A model generated the notes under the pieces. It saw only the letters and a program-made list of their open reading frames with translations. It did not search any database and was not told the origin of the DNA. Source: Streptomyces sp. NRRL F-2664 (GTDB lineage Bacteria; Actinomycetota; Actinomycetes; Streptomycetales; Streptomycetaceae). From it: a stretch of 64,000 nt of DNA. The DNA lies in assembly GCF_000719345.1 (NCBI RefSeq), contig NZ_JOFX01000050.1, forward strand, positions 3,326 through 67,325. The letters are read 5' to 3'. Positions within the stretch are counted from its first letter, which is position 1. Each line of letters starts with the position of its first letter. Below are positions 62,405 to 64,000 of the stretch, one piece after another. The translations under genes and the position numbers were made by a program.

Positions 62405-63850
62405 ATGGAGCACACCTTGACCAGCAGCACATCGCGGGCCTCGGCGTCCGGCGGCGGATCCTCGCCCCAGCCCGACCACCTCGGCCACGTCATCTTCATC
62501 ACGGCGGCCGCTGCCATGGGCGGCTTCCTCTTCGGGTACGACAGCTCCGTCATCAACGGCGCCGTCGTCGCGATCCGCGAGCGCTTCGACGTCGGCTCGG
62601 AGGCCCTCGCCCAGGTGATCGCCGCCGCGCTGATCGGCTGCGCCATCGGCGCCGCCACCGCGGGCCGGCTCGCTGACCGGATCGGCCGAATCCGCTGCAT
62701 GCAGATCGCGGCGATCCTCTTCACCGCCAGTGCCATCGGTTCGGCCCTGCCGTTCGCCCTCTGGGACCTCGCCATGTGGCGCGTGATCGGCGGCTTCGGC
62801 ATCGGCATGGCCTCCGTCATCGGGCCTGCCTACATCGCCGAGGTCTCCCCGCCCGCCTACCGCGGCCGGCTTGCCTCCTTCCAGCAGGCCGCCATCGTCA
62901 TCGGCATCGCCGTCTCCCAGCTCGTCAACTGGGGCATCCTCAACCTCGCCGACGGCGACCAGCGCGGCGACCTCGCCGGCCTGGAGGCCTGGCAGTGGAT
63001 GCTCGGCGTCATGGTCGTCCCGGCCGTGCTCTACGGGCTGCTGTCCTTCGTCATCCCGGAGTCCCCGCGCTTCCTGGTCTCCGTCGGCCGTACCGACGAG
63101 GCCAAGAAGGTGCTGGCCGAGGTGGAGGGCTCGCAGGTCGACCTGGACGGCCGCGTCCGCGAGATCGAGCACGCGATGCACTCCGAGCACAAGTCCACCT
63201 TCAAGGACCTGCTCGGCGGCCGCTTCGGCTTCCTGCCGATCGTCTGGATCGGCATCGGCCTCTCGGTCTTCCAGCAGCTGGTCGGCATCAATGTGATCTT
63301 CTACTACAGCTCCTCGCTGTGGCAGTCCGTCGGCATCGACCCGAGCAGCTCCTTCCTCTACTCCTTCACCACGTCGATCATCAACATCGTCGGCACGGTG
63401 ATCGCGATGATCTTCGTCGACCGGATCGGCCGCAAGCCGCTCGCCCTCATCGGCTCGGCGGGCATGGCGATCTCCCTCGGCCTGTGCGCCTGGGCGTTCT
63501 CCTTCACCACCGGCACGGGCGAGGACATCACCATGCCCGACGCCCAGGCCACGGTGGCCCTGGTCGCCGCGCACACCTTCGTCCTCTTCTTCGCCCTGTC
63601 CTGGGGCGTGGTGGTCTGGGTGCTGCTCGGCGAGATGTTCCCCAACCGCATCCGTGCCGCGGCGCTCGGCGTCGCCGCCTCGGCCCAGTGGATCGCCAAC
63701 TGGGTCATCACCGTCTCGTTCCCGTCCCTCTCGGACTGGAGCCTGTCCGGTGCCTACGTGATCTACACCGTCTTCGCACTGCTCTCGATCCCGTTCGTCC
63801 TCAAGTGGGTGCCGGAGACCAAGGGCAAGGCGCTGGAGGAGATGGGGTAA
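62405..63850 (+). CDS. glcP: Glucose permease, MFS sugar porter
   Basis: 481 residues from ATG 62405, 12 helices. GGFLFGYDSSVINGAV in helix 1, GRLADRIGRIRCM between 2 and 3, PAYIAEVSPPAYRGRLAS, the PESPRFL motif after helix 6, FQQLVGINVIFYYSSSLW in helix 7, VDRIGRKPLALIG and VPETKGKALEEM at the end are all sugar-porter signatures. Position after smc matches the S. coelicolor glucose permease gene glcP1 from memory. Only 33 bases separate it from the truncated smc end, so a promoter may have been lost with the missing DNA. Confidence 0.92.
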   Translation: MEHTLTSSTSRASASGGGSSPQPDHLGHVIFITAAAAMGGFLFGYDSSVINGAVVAIRERFDVGSEALAQVIAAALIGCAIGAATAGRLADRIGRIRCMQIAAILFTASAIGSALPFALWDLAMWRVIGGFGIGMASVIGPAYIAEVSPPAYRGRLASFQQAAIVIGIAVSQLVNWGILNLADGDQRGDLAGLEAWQWMLGVMVVPAVLYGLLSFVIPESPRFLVSVGRTDEAKKVLAEVEGSQVDLDGRVREIEHAMHSEHKSTFKDLLGGRFGFLPIVWIGIGLSVFQQLVGINVIFYYSSSLWQSVGIDPSSSFLYSFTTSIINIVGTVIAMIFVDRIGRKPLALIGSAGMAISLGLCAWAFSFTTGTGEDITMPDAQATVALVAAHTFVLFFALSWGVVVWVLLGEMFPNRIRAAALGVAASAQWIANWVITVSFPSLSDWSLSGAYVIYTVFALLSIPFVLKWVPETKGKALEEMG

Positions 63851-63877
63851 TCCTCCCCGCCACCACCCCTTCTCCTC

Positions 63878-63916
63878 GGTACTGCCCCGGCTCAGCCCTT
63901 GAGCCGGGGCAGTACC
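63878..63916. terminator. Bidirectional terminator between glcP and the LLM oxidoreductase
   Basis: GGTACTGCCCCGGCTCA (63878-63894), loop GCCCT, TGAGCCGGGGCAGTACC (63900-63916). Perfect 17-bp stem; the stop codon and last codons of the minus-strand gene are part of it. Confidence 0.85.
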
Positions 63917-64000
63917 TGTTCGCACAGCAGGTGCAGGCTCCGCCAGCCCTCGTCCAGCGGCATCCCGCCGCACAGCGGGTGCAGCACCAGGTTCCCCGCC
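63892..64000 (-). CDS. LLM-class flavin-dependent oxidoreductase (C-terminal end only)
   Basis: The last 35 codons are visible, reading NLVLHPLCGGMPLDEGWRSL, HLLCEQVLPRLKG and stop. This matches the C-terminus of luciferase-like monooxygenases of actinobacteria (N/HPLCGGxPxxxGWxSL). The rest is beyond the window. Convergent with glcP. Confidence 0.7.
   Translation of the reverse strand, partial: AGNLVLHPLCGGMPLDEGWRSLHLLCEQVLPRLKG

Overview
This is a GC-rich (about 70% or more) chromosomal core segment from a Streptomyces. The gene order matches, from memory, the S. coelicolor stretch from the put genes through leuB, ilvE, cimA, accB/accE, two tandem conservons, gltX, ndgR, leuCD, hupS, gpsA, ddlA, thiLD, rpmB, recG, coaD, rpmF, rnc, mutM and smc to the glucose permease glcP. 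I saw no insertion sequence, prophage, CRISPR array or antibiotic cluster. The window is mostly housekeeping genes with a few accessory islands.

Layout. 1-3.3 kb: proline catabolism (PucR-type regulator facing putB-putA). 3.3-5.3 kb: a frameshifted nitroreductase, an AAC(2')-type acetyltransferase and a small unknown ORF. 5.3-7.7 kb: leuB and ilvE. 7.7-13.6 kb: an NCS1 permease divergent from ureAB-ureC-aguA-tetR, a nitrogen-scavenging island whose urease-like enzyme has an atypical active-site flap and no accessory genes. 13.6-15.5 kb: a candidate leader-peptide/terminator attenuator and cimA. 15.5-19.8 kb: a secreted or membrane Gly-rich protein, YceI, and the acyl-CoA carboxylase pair accB-accE. 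19.8-29.7 kb: two tandem conservons (cvnA-B-C-D, minus strand). 30.3-34.3 kb: a small duplicated-motif peptide gene, an FAH-family enzyme, gltX, a HAD phosphatase and a Gln-Glu-Glu-Gln-Glu tRNA cluster. 34.4-38.6 kb: ndgR facing leuC-leuD, a helical small protein and hupS. 38.6-45.5 kb: cofC, plsC, gpsA, ddlA, a DUF3515 lipoprotein, an AsnC-like domain, thiL, thiD. 45.6-54.1 kb: rpmB, a DAK/FakA-like kinase, recG, rsmD, coaD, a coiled-coil protein, yceD-rpmF-rnc. 54.2-64 kb: mutM, an HxlR/flavoprotein pair, a CAP-domain protein, acyP, a small coiled-coil protein, smc, glcP and the end of an LLM flavin oxidoreductase.

How the genes fit together. Branched-chain amino acid genes recur (leuB, ilvE, cimA, leuCD), with their IclR regulator NdgR encoded here and a clear 21-bp pseudo-palindrome between ndgR and leuC. 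gltX sits beside the tRNA-Gln and tRNA-Glu genes whose products it charges in organisms that lack GlnRS. Envelope, lipid and DNA-maintenance genes (plsC, gpsA, ddlA, recG, mutM, rnc, smc, hupS) form conserved operons. Many starts lie exactly seven bases after a TANNNT-like box, which suggests leaderless mRNAs.

Cautions. Four loci carry lesions in normally intact genes: a one-base shift in the nitroreductase, an equivalent deletion at the cvnA/cvnB junction of both conservons, and loss of the last part of smc. These could be real mutations or assembly errors, and the raw reads should be checked before any biological reading.
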